A DNA stretch of 64,000 nucleotides from Flavobacterium eburneipallidum (lineage in GTDB: Bacteria; Bacteroidota; Bacteroidia; Flavobacteriales; Flavobacteriaceae), in the NCBI RefSeq assembly GCF_027111355.2, contig NZ_CP114291.2, forward strand, positions 3,781,437-3,845,436, read 5' to 3'. The stretch's first letter is position 1. Each line of letters opens with the position of its first letter. The notes beneath the pieces were generated by a model. That model was not told the DNA's origin. It saw only the letters and a program-made list of their open reading frames with translations, and searched no databases. Shown piece after piece: positions 17,778 through 25,921 of this stretch. The translations under genes and the position numbers were made by a program.

Positions 17778-18566
17778 ATGGACTTTCAAATAGGTTTAGT
17801 TATTGCGGGTATTGTTGTGGGTTTTATCGTTGGAATGACTGGTGTTGGTGGTGGATCTTTGATGACACCTATTTTATTGTATTTTGGAATTCCACCTACA
17901 AAGGCTGTTGGAACTGATTTGCTATATGCAGCCTTTACTAAAATGGGCGGTGTTTATGTGCATAATAAGAAAAAAAATATCAACTGGACAATTACAGGTT
18001 GGCTTTCTTTAGGTAGTGTTCCTGCTGCTTTGCTGACTTTGTGGATTCTGGATATCTATAAAACAGATGTCACAGCAATAAATAAGGTTATAAAATACAG
18101 TTTAGGCTGGGCGTTATTGTTTACTTCGGTGGCGATTGTTTTTAAGACAAAATTGTTGGTTCTTTCGCAAAAACACGCTGGCGATAAGTTTCATAAAGAG
18201 AGTGTGACTCAAAACGTATTAACTGTTGGTATTGGGGTTCTATTGGGAGCTACAGTTACTCTAACTTCAATTGGTGCGGGTGCTTTGGGTACGGTTACTT
18301 TATTTTTCTTGTATCCGCTTTTGCCTACTCCAAGATTGGTTGGTACCGAGATTGCTCATGCTGTTCCTTTGACACTTGTAGCGGGAATTGGTCACGCTTC
18401 GATGGGAAATTTAGATTTAGCATTATTAGCCCAATTGCTTATGGGATCACTTCCTGGTATTTATCTTGGGAGTATATTGAGCGGTAAAGTTCCCGATTTA
18501 TTACTTCGAAATGCTATTGCAATTATGCTATTTTTCGTGGGATACAAATTAGTTTTTGCTTCTTAA
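17778..18566 (+). CDS. TSUP (TauE/SafE) family transporter
   Basis: 262 aa with about eight hydrophobic segments. TSUP motifs: GFIVGMTGVGGGSLMTPILLYFGIPPTKAVGTDLL (first repeat; glycine-rich VGGGSLMTP) and TLTSIGAGALGTVTLFFLYPLLPTPRLVGTEIAHA (second repeat). Divergent from the sulfur operon and convergent with the Rrf2 gene, with only 2 bp between stops. A sulfite or organosulfonate exporter is likely, given the shared candidate operator with the sulfur operon. Confidence 0.85.
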   Translation: MDFQIGLVIAGIVVGFIVGMTGVGGGSLMTPILLYFGIPPTKAVGTDLLYAAFTKMGGVYVHNKKKNINWTITGWLSLGSVPAALLTLWILDIYKTDVTAINKVIKYSLGWALLFTSVAIVFKTKLLVLSQKHAGDKFHKESVTQNVLTVGIGVLLGATVTLTSIGAGALGTVTLFFLYPLLPTPRLVGTEIAHAVPLTLVAGIGHASMGNLDLALLAQLLMGSLPGIYLGSILSGKVPDLLLRNAIAIMLFFVGYKLVFAS

Positions 18567-18568
18567 AA

Positions 18569-18979
18569 TTAAAAAACGATATCAGCGAGGGTATTGTTTT
18601 CCAATATCATTAAAGTATTGTCACGAACTTCCATCATTAGCTTACGAACAGCACAAATAGTTTCGTCAGTACAATCATCGCAAGGTTCGTAGAAATTATG
18701 ACTGGCGCAAGGCAACAAGGCAATTGGTCCTTCGAGAATCCGATAGACTTTTGCCATATTAATGTCTTTGGGCTCTTTGATAAGATAGTAGCCACCGCCT
18801 TTTCCTTTTTTGGCTCCTAAAAAACCGGAATGGCGCAAGAGCAATAAAATACTTTCTAAAAACTTAATCGAAATTTTCTCGCTTTTTGCAATTTCAGCAA
18901 TCTGCACAGGAGTTTGATCTTCTCGGCGAGCCAAAAAGGTCAAAGCTTTAATTCCGTATTTAGTTTTTTTTGAGAGCAT
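18569..18979 (-). CDS. Rrf2-family transcriptional regulator
   Basis: 136 aa. N-terminal winged helix (MLSKKTKYGIKALTFLARR, QIAEIAKSEKISIKFLESILLLLRHSGFLGAKKGKGGGYYL). C-terminal cysteines in LPCASHNFYEPCDDCTDETIC, spaced C-x8-C-x2-C-x6-C, could hold an Fe-S cluster or sense thiol state. Related regulators (CymR, IscR, NsrR) control cysteine or Fe-S metabolism. Surrounded by sulfur and methionine genes, so a cysteine/sulfide-responsive repressor is the best guess. Candidate operators lie at 17469 and 17719. Confidence 0.85.
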   Translation of the reverse strand: MLSKKTKYGIKALTFLARREDQTPVQIAEIAKSEKISIKFLESILLLLRHSGFLGAKKGKGGGYYLIKEPKDINMAKVYRILEGPIALLPCASHNFYEPCDDCTDETICAVRKLMMEVRDNTLMILENNTLADIVF

Positions 18980-19005
18980 TTTGATTTTTGATGGTGTTTA
19001 AAAAA

Positions 19006-19034
19006 CTTTGTCAAAGTTTAAAACTTTGACAAAG
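19006..19034. repeat. 29-bp palindrome CTTTGTCAAAGTTT...
   Basis: CTTTGTCAAAGTTT-A-AAACTTTGACAAAG between metZ and the Rrf2 gene. The same family is at 40995-41030. It could act as a terminator for metZ. Confidence 0.75.
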
Positions 19035-19049
19035 CTAATAATCTAATAA

Positions 19050-20222
19050 TTAAGATAATGCCTGCTCTAAATCAGCAATAACATCTTTTACGGTTTCCAA
19101 TCCTACTGAAACACGTACTAAACCTTCTGTAATTCCAACCGCTAATTTTTCTTCAACAGACAATTTGCTGTGTGTGGTAGAAGCTGGATGCGTCACAATA
19201 GTTTTTGCATCCCCAATATTTGCCGAAAGGGAACATAATTTTATTTTGTCCAAAAATTTTCTTCCGCCTTCTAATCCGCCTTTAATTTCAAAAGCAATAA
19301 TATTACCTCCTAAAAGCATTTGTTTTTTGGCTACTTCATATTTAGGATGCGATTTCAAGAAAGGATATTTCACACTATTTACATTCGGATGGCTTTCTAA
19401 AAATTCAGCAACTTTTAAGGCGTTTTCACAATGTCTGTCCACACGAATGGCTAAAGTCTCTAAACTTTTCGACAAAACCCACGCATTAAACGGTGATAAA
19501 GCTGGCCCTGTATTTCTTGAGAATAAATAAATTTGACGTATTAAATCTGCTTGCCCCACAGCAACTCCGCCTAAAACACGTCCTTGTCCGTCCATCAATT
19601 TAGTCGCCGAATGTACTACTATATGAGCACCATACTTTATAGGCTGTTGAATATATGGTGTTACAAAACAGTTATCAATTATCAGAATTAAGTTGTGTTT
19701 TTTGGCAATCTGACCCAATAATTCCAAATCAACCACATCTACTCCAGGGTTAGTCGGCGTTTCTGCATATAAGATTTTGGTATTCGGTTTGATAAAACTC
19801 TCAATTGTTTCCGGCTTATTAATATCGAAATACGTAGTCTCAATATTCCACTTTGGAAAATAAGTCATAAACAACGCGTGAGTCGAACCAAACACGCTTC
19901 CAGCAGACACAATATGATCACCTGAACTTAACAAAGCGGCAAACGTAGAATAAATCGCCGCCATTCCTGTAGCAAAAGCATAACCTGCCTCCGCACCTTC
20001 CATAGCGCAAACTTTATCTACAAACTCGGTTGTGTTTGGGTTGCTAAAACGGCTATAAATATTACGTATTTTTTCTTCTGTAAAAGAAGCTCTCATATCC
20101 TCTGCATCATCAAATACAAAACTGGATGACAAATACAAAGGTGTTGAATGCTCCTGAAATTGTGATTTCTCTAAATGGTTGCGTATCGCTTCGGTTTCAA
20201 AACCAAATTCTTGTTCGTTCAT
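19050..20222 (-). CDS. metZ: O-succinyl/O-acetylhomoserine sulfhydrylase
   Basis: 390 aa PLP enzyme of the Cys/Met metabolism family. Visible: YSRFSNPNTTEFVDKVCAMEGAEAGYAFATGMAAI, DNCFVTPYIQQPIKYGAHIVVHSATKLMDGQGRVLGG with the PLP lysine in SATK, and HPASTTHSKLSVEEK. It condenses activated homoserine with sulfide to give homocysteine, joining the sulfate assimilation branch to thrA/metX. Since MetX here looks like an acetyltransferase, O-acetylhomoserine is a likely substrate. Cystathionine gamma-synthase is less likely in this context. Confidence 0.9.
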   Translation of the reverse strand: MNEQEFGFETEAIRNHLEKSQFQEHSTPLYLSSSFVFDDAEDMRASFTEEKIRNIYSRFSNPNTTEFVDKVCAMEGAEAGYAFATGMAAIYSTFAALLSSGDHIVSAGSVFGSTHALFMTYFPKWNIETTYFDINKPETIESFIKPNTKILYAETPTNPGVDVVDLELLGQIAKKHNLILIIDNCFVTPYIQQPIKYGAHIVVHSATKLMDGQGRVLGGVAVGQADLIRQIYLFSRNTGPALSPFNAWVLSKSLETLAIRVDRHCENALKVAEFLESHPNVNSVKYPFLKSHPKYEVAKKQMLLGGNIIAFEIKGGLEGGRKFLDKIKLCSLSANIGDAKTIVTHPASTTHSKLSVEEKLAVGITEGLVRVSVGLETVKDVIADLEQALS

Positions 20223-20335
20223 TTTTTTATTTTTTTAAACACGAATTCCACAAATTTGCACGAATTCATATTGTTTTAAATTTCACTAACTAAACAATTT
20301 ATTTAATCAGTATCTATATTTATTTGAAGTTTAAA

Positions 20336-20770
20336 TTAGATTTTCGCTAATTCTACTCCGTTCAAAACTACTTTATAATGTATTGTTGCTGTTGGCTCTA
20401 CAGTTTTAGAAACCGAGCAATATTTATCGAAAGATAATTGTGCCGCTTTTGCCGCTTTGTCTTCTTTAATGTTTCCTTCCAATAAAAAAACCACGTAAAT
20501 ATCTTTGAAAGGTTTTGCTTCGCCCACTTGCACACGCTCGCCTTCTACTTCTGCTTTGAAAGAAGTGATTTCCTGACGCTGTTTTTTTAGAATCGAAATC
20601 ATATCAATTCCACTGCATCCTGCAACACCCATCAATACTAATTCCATTGGACTTGGCCCCATATCATTACCTCCAAAATCAGGACGTGCATCTACATTTA
20701 CTATATGTCCACGTTCGTTTTTTAATTCGAAGTGGAAGTTTTCGTTTACTCTGTTTAGTGTTATTTTCAT
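20336..20770 (-). CDS. OsmC family protein
   Basis: 144 aa. OsmC/Ohr fold with both conserved cysteines: LMGVAGCSGIDMISILKKQ (about residue 51) and SFDKYCSVSKTVEPTATI near the C-terminus. Members reduce organic hydroperoxides or act in persulfide handling. Placement between metZ and thrA on the same strand suggests co-expression with methionine synthesis, perhaps protecting against reactive sulfur; that role is inferred. Confidence 0.88.
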   Translation of the reverse strand: MKITLNRVNENFHFELKNERGHIVNVDARPDFGGNDMGPSPMELVLMGVAGCSGIDMISILKKQRQEITSFKAEVEGERVQVGEAKPFKDIYVVFLLEGNIKEDKAAKAAQLSFDKYCSVSKTVEPTATIHYKVVLNGVELAKI

Positions 20771-20826
20771 TCTTTTTCTTTTTTAAATCTGAAATCAAAA
20801 ATCGTTAATCTGCAATCTTAAATCAA

Positions 20827-23238
20827 TTATCCTTTCTCCGACAATCTCAAAATATCTCCAAAAACACCTCTCGCTGTAACTGCCGATCCTGCTCCAGCTC
20901 CTTGAATCACAATTGGTCGGTCTCCGTAGGATTCGGTGTAAATTTCAAAGAAAGAATCAGAACCTTTTAATCCGCCCAAGGCTGTATCCGAAGGTACAGA
21001 AACTAATTTCACTTCCAAATTTCCTTTGTCATTTTGCAAATCGCCTGACAATTCGCCAATGTATCTCAACACGTGATTTGGTTCTTGCTCTTCTTTTATT
21101 TTAGTATAAATTGGATCGAATTCTTTTAATTTATTCAAGAAATCAGTAACATTTCCTTCACGCAAATGTTCTGGAATCAGGTTTTGAATATGGATTTCTT
21201 CGAATTCATTTTGCAAATCCAATTCTCTAGCCAAAATTAACAATTTTCTACCAACATCGTTTCCGCATAAATCTTCTCTCGGATCCGGTTCTGTATAACC
21301 GTTATCGATAGCTTCTTTCAGAATTTCGCTGAATGGAACATCTTTAGCAGAGAAATTATTGAATAAATAACTCAAAGTTCCGGAGAAAACTCCTTTTATT
21401 TTAGTAATGTTTTCACCTGAAAGATGCAATAATTTTATGGTATCAATCAATGGTAATCCTGCTCCAACATTGGTTTCGTACAAATAATTCTTTTGGTTTT
21501 CCGCCAATACTTTTCGCAAGTCTTTGTAAAACTTATAACTCAAAGTATTCGCTACTTTATTAGAAGAAATCAAATCGAAACCATTTTCTGCCAATTTGGT
21601 ATAATTCTCTACAAATACAGCACTTGCTGAATTATCCACAGCAATCAAATTCTCCAAATGATTTTCATTGGCGAAAGCAATAACATCATCAATTGTATAA
21701 GAGAAACCATTGGTCTGGATTTCGTTTTTCCAATTGGGAGATACGCCATTTTTATTCAAAAGCAAATTCTTGGAATTCGCAATCGCAAAAACATTCAGTT
21801 TGATGTCTTTCCTTTTTTCGATAGCTGGAGCCGATTCTAAAATTTGATTGATCAAAGTTCCGCCTACCAATCCGTGACCGAAAATAGCAATATTGATTTT
21901 CTTGGAAACTCCAAAAATCTCACCGTGAATTACGTTCAAGGCTTTGTGTAATTCTGATTTTTTTACTACCAAACTCACATTTTTACCCGTAACCGTATTA
22001 TTGAAAAGAATGGGAACAATTTTATTTTTAATCAAGGCCGTGTAGGGTTTGTGGAAAGTACTCAAATCCTGACCAATAATCGAAATCACCGAAACATTAT
22101 CGGTTACCGAAATTTTGTTCACGTCTTTGGAATAAAAATCATTTTCGAATTCTTTCTCCAATTCTACCATCGCTTTTGTGGCGTCATTGGCATTTACAAC
22201 CAAGCCAATTCCACGTTCAGACGAACCCTGAGAAATGATGCTTACGCTAATATCATTGTCACCCATTACTCTAAAAATACGAGCATCAACACCCGTTTTT
22301 CCTAGTAATCCTCTTCCTTCCAGGTTTACCAATGACACATTTTCTAAAACCGAAAGCGTTTTAATTCCTTCTTTGTTTGATTTTGAAGTAATTAATGTTC
22401 CTTGATTATCATCATTGAAAGTGTTTAGAATTCGTAACGGAATATTTTTTTCCAACAAAGGAATAATCGTTTTGGCGTGCAAAATAGTCGCTCCAAAATT
22501 CGCTATTTCGTTGGCTTCATTAAACGACAAACGATCAATTTTCTTCGCATCTGGAACTAATTCAGGGTTTGCAGTATAAATTCCGTCAACGTGTGTATAA
22601 TTTTGAAGTTCTTCTGCTTCAAGATAATTCGCAAACAACGAAGCCGTGTAATTGCTACCGTTTCTTCCTAAAGTTGTGGTGTCGTTATTATTATTCGACC
22701 CAATAAAACCGGTAATAATATTTACAGTATCGTTATTTTCTTTGAAATAATTGATCACGTTTTTCTTGGAAGCTTGTTCCAATGGCTGTGCATCTCCAAA
22801 TTTAGAATCCGTTTTTATCAACGCTCTTGAATCAGTCAGATTAGCACTTATTCCTTTTTGGTTCAAAATAGCAGTCAGCAATTTTGCCGAAAGCAATTCG
22901 CCCTGCGATAAAATCTGGTCTTTAATTTTGTTGCTGTAATCGCCAATTAGGCTTACACCTTCAAAAAGTTTGTCTAAAACTTCAAATTCAACTGATAAAT
23001 CGATGTCCTTGTATTCACCATTTTGTTCTTTCTTGAAATTTTCTAATGGCGTTTTATAATCTTTATTTTTAGCTGCGATTGCCAAAATATCTTCTAATTC
23101 ATCAGTCGCATTTCCACGTGCAGAAACGACAACAGCTATTTGTTCGCCTTGATTGACTTTGCTTTCGATTATCGAAATTACTTTGTTTAATCCTTTGCCA
23201 TTGGATAAAGATTTACCCCCAAATTTTAATATTTTCAT
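20827..23238 (-). CDS. thrA: Bifunctional aspartate kinase / homoserine dehydrogenase
   Basis: 803 aa, close to E. coli ThrA (820). N-terminal kinase: MKILKFGGKSLSNG and TLGRNGSNYTASLFAN. Central ACT domains (VSLVNLEGRGLLGKTGVDARIFRVMGDNDISVSIISQGSS) for feedback control. C-terminal dehydrogenase: NIAIFGHGLVGGTLINQI, GTLSYLFNNF and GYTEPDPREDLCGNDVGRKLLI. It makes homoserine, the precursor of methionine and threonine. The stop of metX is 20 bp upstream, so they form one transcript under the SAM-I riboswitch. ACT domains imply threonine or methionine inhibition. Confidence 0.96.
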   Translation of the reverse strand: MKILKFGGKSLSNGKGLNKVISIIESKVNQGEQIAVVVSARGNATDELEDILAIAAKNKDYKTPLENFKKEQNGEYKDIDLSVEFEVLDKLFEGVSLIGDYSNKIKDQILSQGELLSAKLLTAILNQKGISANLTDSRALIKTDSKFGDAQPLEQASKKNVINYFKENNDTVNIITGFIGSNNNNDTTTLGRNGSNYTASLFANYLEAEELQNYTHVDGIYTANPELVPDAKKIDRLSFNEANEIANFGATILHAKTIIPLLEKNIPLRILNTFNDDNQGTLITSKSNKEGIKTLSVLENVSLVNLEGRGLLGKTGVDARIFRVMGDNDISVSIISQGSSERGIGLVVNANDATKAMVELEKEFENDFYSKDVNKISVTDNVSVISIIGQDLSTFHKPYTALIKNKIVPILFNNTVTGKNVSLVVKKSELHKALNVIHGEIFGVSKKINIAIFGHGLVGGTLINQILESAPAIEKRKDIKLNVFAIANSKNLLLNKNGVSPNWKNEIQTNGFSYTIDDVIAFANENHLENLIAVDNSASAVFVENYTKLAENGFDLISSNKVANTLSYKFYKDLRKVLAENQKNYLYETNVGAGLPLIDTIKLLHLSGENITKIKGVFSGTLSYLFNNFSAKDVPFSEILKEAIDNGYTEPDPREDLCGNDVGRKLLILARELDLQNEFEEIHIQNLIPEHLREGNVTDFLNKLKEFDPIYTKIKEEQEPNHVLRYIGELSGDLQNDKGNLEVKLVSVPSDTALGGLKGSDSFFEIYTESYGDRPIVIQGAGAGSAVTARGVFGDILRLSEKG

Positions 23239-23258
23239 CTGTTCTGTATCTATAATGC

Positions 23259-24221
23259 TTAAAAAATATCCTTAAGCAAATTATCTAATTGTTTGTATTC
23301 TATCAAAAACGCATCGTGTCCGTGGATTGATTTTATCTCACCGTAAGAAACATTTTTATTTAGTTTTTTTAATTCTTCGAAAGTTTCTCTGTTCTCATTT
23401 GCAGTAAAAAACAAATCAGAATCAATTCCAATGATATGAATATTGGCTTCCACTTTAGCAATAATTTCATCGAATGAACTTCTGTTTCTGGTAATATCAA
23501 TCGACTTTAACAATTGATTCATCATTTTATAAGCCGAAAGCTGAAAACGCTTCTGCAATTTGGCACCGTGATGATTCAGCCAGCTTTCTACATTAAAAAT
23601 TGCCAGTTCTTCATTGGTTGTACGCTGAAACTTCACTTTGAACGATTCTGGTGTTCTATAGCACAACATCGCGTGAATTCTCGCATCTTCAATTGGTTTA
23701 CGGGAATTTTTCAATATTTGTTCCTGTAAATAGCAATTCGCTATCAGCCAATCTGTCGATTTCCAATCGGTAGCAATCGGAATTAAATGTTGGGTGATTT
23801 TTGGTTCTAATGCCACCATTTCCCAAGCAATTCCTCCGCCTACTGAACCTCCAATAATAGCGTATAATTGTTCAATTTTCAACTCTTTGATTCCTTCCAG
23901 AAAAAGTTTGGCAATATCTCTTGAATTGAAATCCAAGTAATTTTCTATCAAAACATCGTCATAACCATTTCCAGGAACGTTGAATGCTAAAACAGTATAT
24001 TTAGTAATATCAATAGTTTTATTTTCGCCAATTAGACTGTTCCACCAGCCAGTTTCGCCAACCACTTGTGAATTTCCAGTCAAAGCGTGATTTACCAAAA
24101 CAATTGGAGCTGTATTTAATGCTGGTCCAAAAACTTGAAAACTCAAATTGATGGATGCGCAAAATGCGCCACTTTCGGTGGTAATATTTTGTAATGTAAT
24201 AGATGTTGGTTTATTTTCCAA
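23259..24221 (-). CDS. metX: Homoserine O-acetyltransferase-like alpha/beta hydrolase
   Basis: 320 aa, shorter than classical MetX (~370). Alpha/beta-hydrolase features: VLVNHALTGNSQVVGETGWWNSLIG, the nucleophile elbow AIIGGSVGGGIAWEM, IIGIDSDLFFTANEN and the catalytic His in KSIHGHDAFLIEY. It acetylates homoserine. The start codon is TTG: an in-frame TGA lies two codons upstream and no ATG is near. A hairpin (AATATTC/GAATATT) covers the start region, after the SAM-I riboswitch, which suggests translational control. Confidence 0.88.
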   Translation of the reverse strand: MENKPTSITLQNITTESGAFCASINLSFQVFGPALNTAPIVLVNHALTGNSQVVGETGWWNSLIGENKTIDITKYTVLAFNVPGNGYDDVLIENYLDFNSRDIAKLFLEGIKELKIEQLYAIIGGSVGGGIAWEMVALEPKITQHLIPIATDWKSTDWLIANCYLQEQILKNSRKPIEDARIHAMLCYRTPESFKVKFQRTTNEELAIFNVESWLNHHGAKLQKRFQLSAYKMMNQLLKSIDITRNRSSFDEIIAKVEANIHIIGIDSDLFFTANENRETFEELKKLNKNVSYGEIKSIHGHDAFLIEYKQLDNLLKDIF

Positions 24222-24262
24222 TATTCAAATCTTTTGATAATTTTTGATTTGCGTTTGGAATA

Positions 24263-24392
24263 TTAGAAAGAAAACTAGAAGAGACCTAGAATCTTGTTGT
24301 TATCTTTTCCCTAAATGGGATAGAATGTAGCACCTTCTTCGTTGGCAAAGGGTTGCTAAGCTTTCATCGGGTCTATTCCCTCGAGCTTTCTT
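24263..24392 (-). ncRNA. SAM-I (S-box) riboswitch ahead of metX-thrA
   Basis: Minus-strand sequence carries the S-box core: AAGCTCGAGGGAATAGACCC, GATGAAAGCTTAGCAACCC, then AAGGTGCTACATTC and a 3' AAAAGATAA. P1 can close between AGAAAG near 24388 and CTTTCT near 24266. SAM binding should shut off metX. The end of the aptamer is about 40 nt from the TTG start, with a start-site hairpin in between and no clear T-tract, so translational rather than transcriptional control is likely. Confidence 0.9.
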
Positions 24393-24424
24393 TATAACAT
24401 TTCAATACGTTTGTGAACTTAAAG

Positions 24425-24470
24425 GTGCAAATTAACCACATTTTTTTCAAAAAACCAAATTTTAGGCTAT
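24425..24470 (-). promoter_or_regulatory. Candidate promoter for the metX riboswitch transcript
   Basis: Minus-strand TTTGG near 24462, then TTAATTTGCACC around 24437-24426, resembles the flavobacterial -33 TTTG and -7 TAnnTTTG boxes but with one base fewer in the -7 spacer. It lies between the terminator and the SAM-I aptamer. Confidence 0.3.
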
Positions 24471-24483
24471 TGGGTTTTTATTT

Positions 24484-24533
24484 AAAAATTAAAATAGCAT
24501 CGGACAGATCCTATAAAAGACTCTGCCCATGCT
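24484..24533 (-). terminator. Intrinsic terminator after the 67-aa ORF
   Basis: Minus-strand hairpin AGCATGGGCAGA / TCTGTCCGATGCT with one bulge, followed by ATTTTAATTTTT. It isolates the 67-aa ORF from the SAM-I riboswitch. Confidence 0.7.
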
Positions 24534-24565
24534 TGTTTTAAATTCACTTTTGAATCTAATCTTCA

Positions 24566-24769
24566 TTAAATAAAAAGCGTTTCATTTTCTTCGGCATACA
24601 ATAAGCTCAACAAAGAAGCTGTTGCTTTTCCTGAAGTTGGAGTTCTTTTCAAATTGAATCCAAATCTCTTGTTGGTTAATTCTAAATTATCTCCTGTGTT
24701 TGTGTTGGTTTTTGCGTTTGTTCCTCTCAAAGACCTAAATGTGTTTGTTATATATTTTAGCGTTTTCAT
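24566..24769 (-). CDS. 67-aa hypothetical protein
   Basis: Basic, Thr/Asn-rich peptide (KYITNTFRSLRGTNAKTNTN; later RFGFNLKRTPTSGKATASLL) ending YAEENETLFI. No transmembrane helix or signal peptide. Its ATG overlaps the TGA of a 27-codon ORF (24766-24849) as ATGA, and a terminator follows its stop. Unrecognised. Position downstream of two Met/Cys-rich mini-ORFs suggests it belongs to that regulated transcript. Confidence 0.45.
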   Translation of the reverse strand: MKTLKYITNTFRSLRGTNAKTNTNTGDNLELTNKRFGFNLKRTPTSGKATASLLSLLYAEENETLFI

Positions 24770-24849
24770 ACTATCTGTATTTTTAAATGTTCTACTTTTT
24801 TTACAACCTTTTGAATTTTCAATTGGTCTTTTTTTAAAAAGGGTTGCAT
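24766..24849 (-). CDS. 27-codon ORF overlapping the 67-aa ORF (possible coupling peptide)
   Basis: Starts MQPFLKKDQLKIQKVV and ends at TGA overlapping the next ATG (ATGA). Lys-rich. Could provide translational coupling for the 67-aa ORF, or be chance. Confidence 0.25.
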   Translation of the reverse strand: MQPFLKKDQLKIQKVVKKVEHLKIQIV

Positions 24850-24988
24850 CAAAATTTCCGTTGGAAAATTAATAAACCTATTTTTTAATTGTGTAAATAT
24901 TGAGTTAACGAATTCTAAATATTTACTAAATCTAACTTCGATTTTTTCAAATTTGAGTTAGTGTCTTTTGTGTTTTATTTACTAAAGC

Positions 24989-25024
24989 AAAAAACCCTTT
25001 TAGATAGGCATCCAAAAGGGTTTT
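24989..25024 (-). terminator. Terminator hairpin after the 29-aa Met/Cys peptide
   Basis: Minus-strand AAAACCCTTTT-GGATGCCTATCT-AAAAGGGTTTTTT. Its 5' arm region CTTTTGGA can alternatively pair with TCCAAAAG lying directly after the stop codon of the 29-aa ORF, giving a classical antiterminator. Confidence 0.8.
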
Positions 25025-25053
25025 AAGTTCAGTTACAACTTATACTTTTGGAA

Positions 25054-25143
25054 TCAGCAGACACAAATACACATAACGGATTTTGAACAAATCATCGATT
25101 TGACATTGGACAAGCTCATCTGTTTCTGTTTTAAATGGTTCAT
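25054..25143 (-). CDS. 29-aa Met/Cys-rich leader peptide
   Basis: Starts MNHLKQKQMSLSNVK, then SMICSKSVMCICVC and TGA. Four Met including the start and four Cys, three of the Cys in the last five codons (TGT ATT TGT GTC TGC TGA). An 8-base antiterminator segment begins one base after the stop codon, and the terminator follows about 30 nt downstream. This geometry matches amino-acid attenuation leaders. No similarity assigned. Confidence 0.55.
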   Translation of the reverse strand: MNHLKQKQMSLSNVKSMICSKSVMCICVC

Positions 25144-25172
25144 AGTATTTGTATTTGTGATTAATATATTTC

Positions 25173-25206
25173 AAAAAAAAAGCCTCCCGTTTTGTGGGAG
25201 GCTTTT
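25173..25206 (-). terminator. Terminator hairpin after the 22-aa Met/Cys peptide
   Basis: Minus-strand AAAAGCCTCCC-ACAAAAC-GGGAGGC followed by nine T. TCCCACA of the 5' arm and loop could instead pair with TGTGGGA inside the 22-aa ORF (codons 17-19). Confidence 0.88.
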
Positions 25207-25229
25207 GCTATATAATTTTAGATTTAAAA

Positions 25230-25298
25230 TTACGCAACGAACGTCCCACAGGATTTATCCTGAATATGTTTCGACATATTGCATACATTTAATTTCAT
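25230..25298 (-). CDS. 22-aa Met/Cys-containing leader peptide
   Basis: Starts MKLNVCNMSKH and ends DKSCGTFVA before TAA. Met1, Cys6, Met8, Cys17. It is the first of two mini-ORFs each followed by a terminator. A-rich sequence precedes its ATG. Leader function is inferred. Confidence 0.45.
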   Translation of the reverse strand: MKLNVCNMSKHIQDKSCGTFVA

Positions 25299-25462
25299 CT
25301 TGCTTTTTCTTTTGTTTGACAAATATCTAAACTTTTATTTAGAAATCCAAATTTTTTTAAAGAATTGACAAACTTTTAGTTCAAAATAGAAATTAGCTGT
25401 GCTTTCACTTGCCATTCCTTCCAAATACTTACAGTAAAACGATTAATTCAAAAATTATTGGT

Positions 25463-25825
25463 TTATAATGAATAATTTTTAAACATATAAATCCAAATCA
25501 TTCGTGACATTCGAATGTTGAAAAAACTAAATAATAGTATCACACTACAAATTATAGGTATCATTCTTAAATCGAAAGTTTCATCAAAAAATTGATGCGT
25601 TATCAAATAAGTGATAATCCCTTCTCCAACTCCCAATGCGTAACTTATAAACATTGCTCCAAAGAAATAACCTGGCTCTTTTTCGAATTTAAAATTACAA
25701 TGACTGCAATATTCATTCATTTTTGGAAAACCAATACTAAAGAAAAAGCTCTTATCTCTAAAGACTTTTCCTTTGTTGCAATTGGGACATTCATTACTCA
25801 AGAGGTGTAAAATAGCATGACTCAT
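25463..25825 (-). CDS. DUF983 family membrane protein
   Basis: 120 aa. N-terminal zinc-ribbon-like pairs: NECPNCNKGKVF (C-x2-C) and NEYCSHCNFKFEKEPGYFFGAMFISYA (C-x2-C), then two transmembrane helices (AMFISYALGVGEGIITYLI; MIPIICSVILLFSFFNI). The four cysteines followed by EPGYFFGAMF is the DUF983 signature. Function unknown; some members lie near cytochrome oxidase genes. Divergent from the AraC gene, 96 bp apart. Confidence 0.85.
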   Translation of the reverse strand: MSHAILHLLSNECPNCNKGKVFRDKSFFFSIGFPKMNEYCSHCNFKFEKEPGYFFGAMFISYALGVGEGIITYLITHQFFDETFDLRMIPIICSVILLFSFFNIRMSRMIWIYMFKNYSL

Positions 25826-25921
25826 AATAGTGTTATTTTCTTTTACAAAATTAGCATTAAAGGATGTAACAAAACTTTCTTATATTCGCTAAAAATAGCA
25901 CTATAAAGACATTTTTGAATT

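Noticed and set aside
25100..25330. 76-codon plus-strand ORF with hydrophobic stretch
   Set aside because: Runs through the terminator at 25173-25206 and across both mini-ORFs; composition is low-complexity Phe/Ile.
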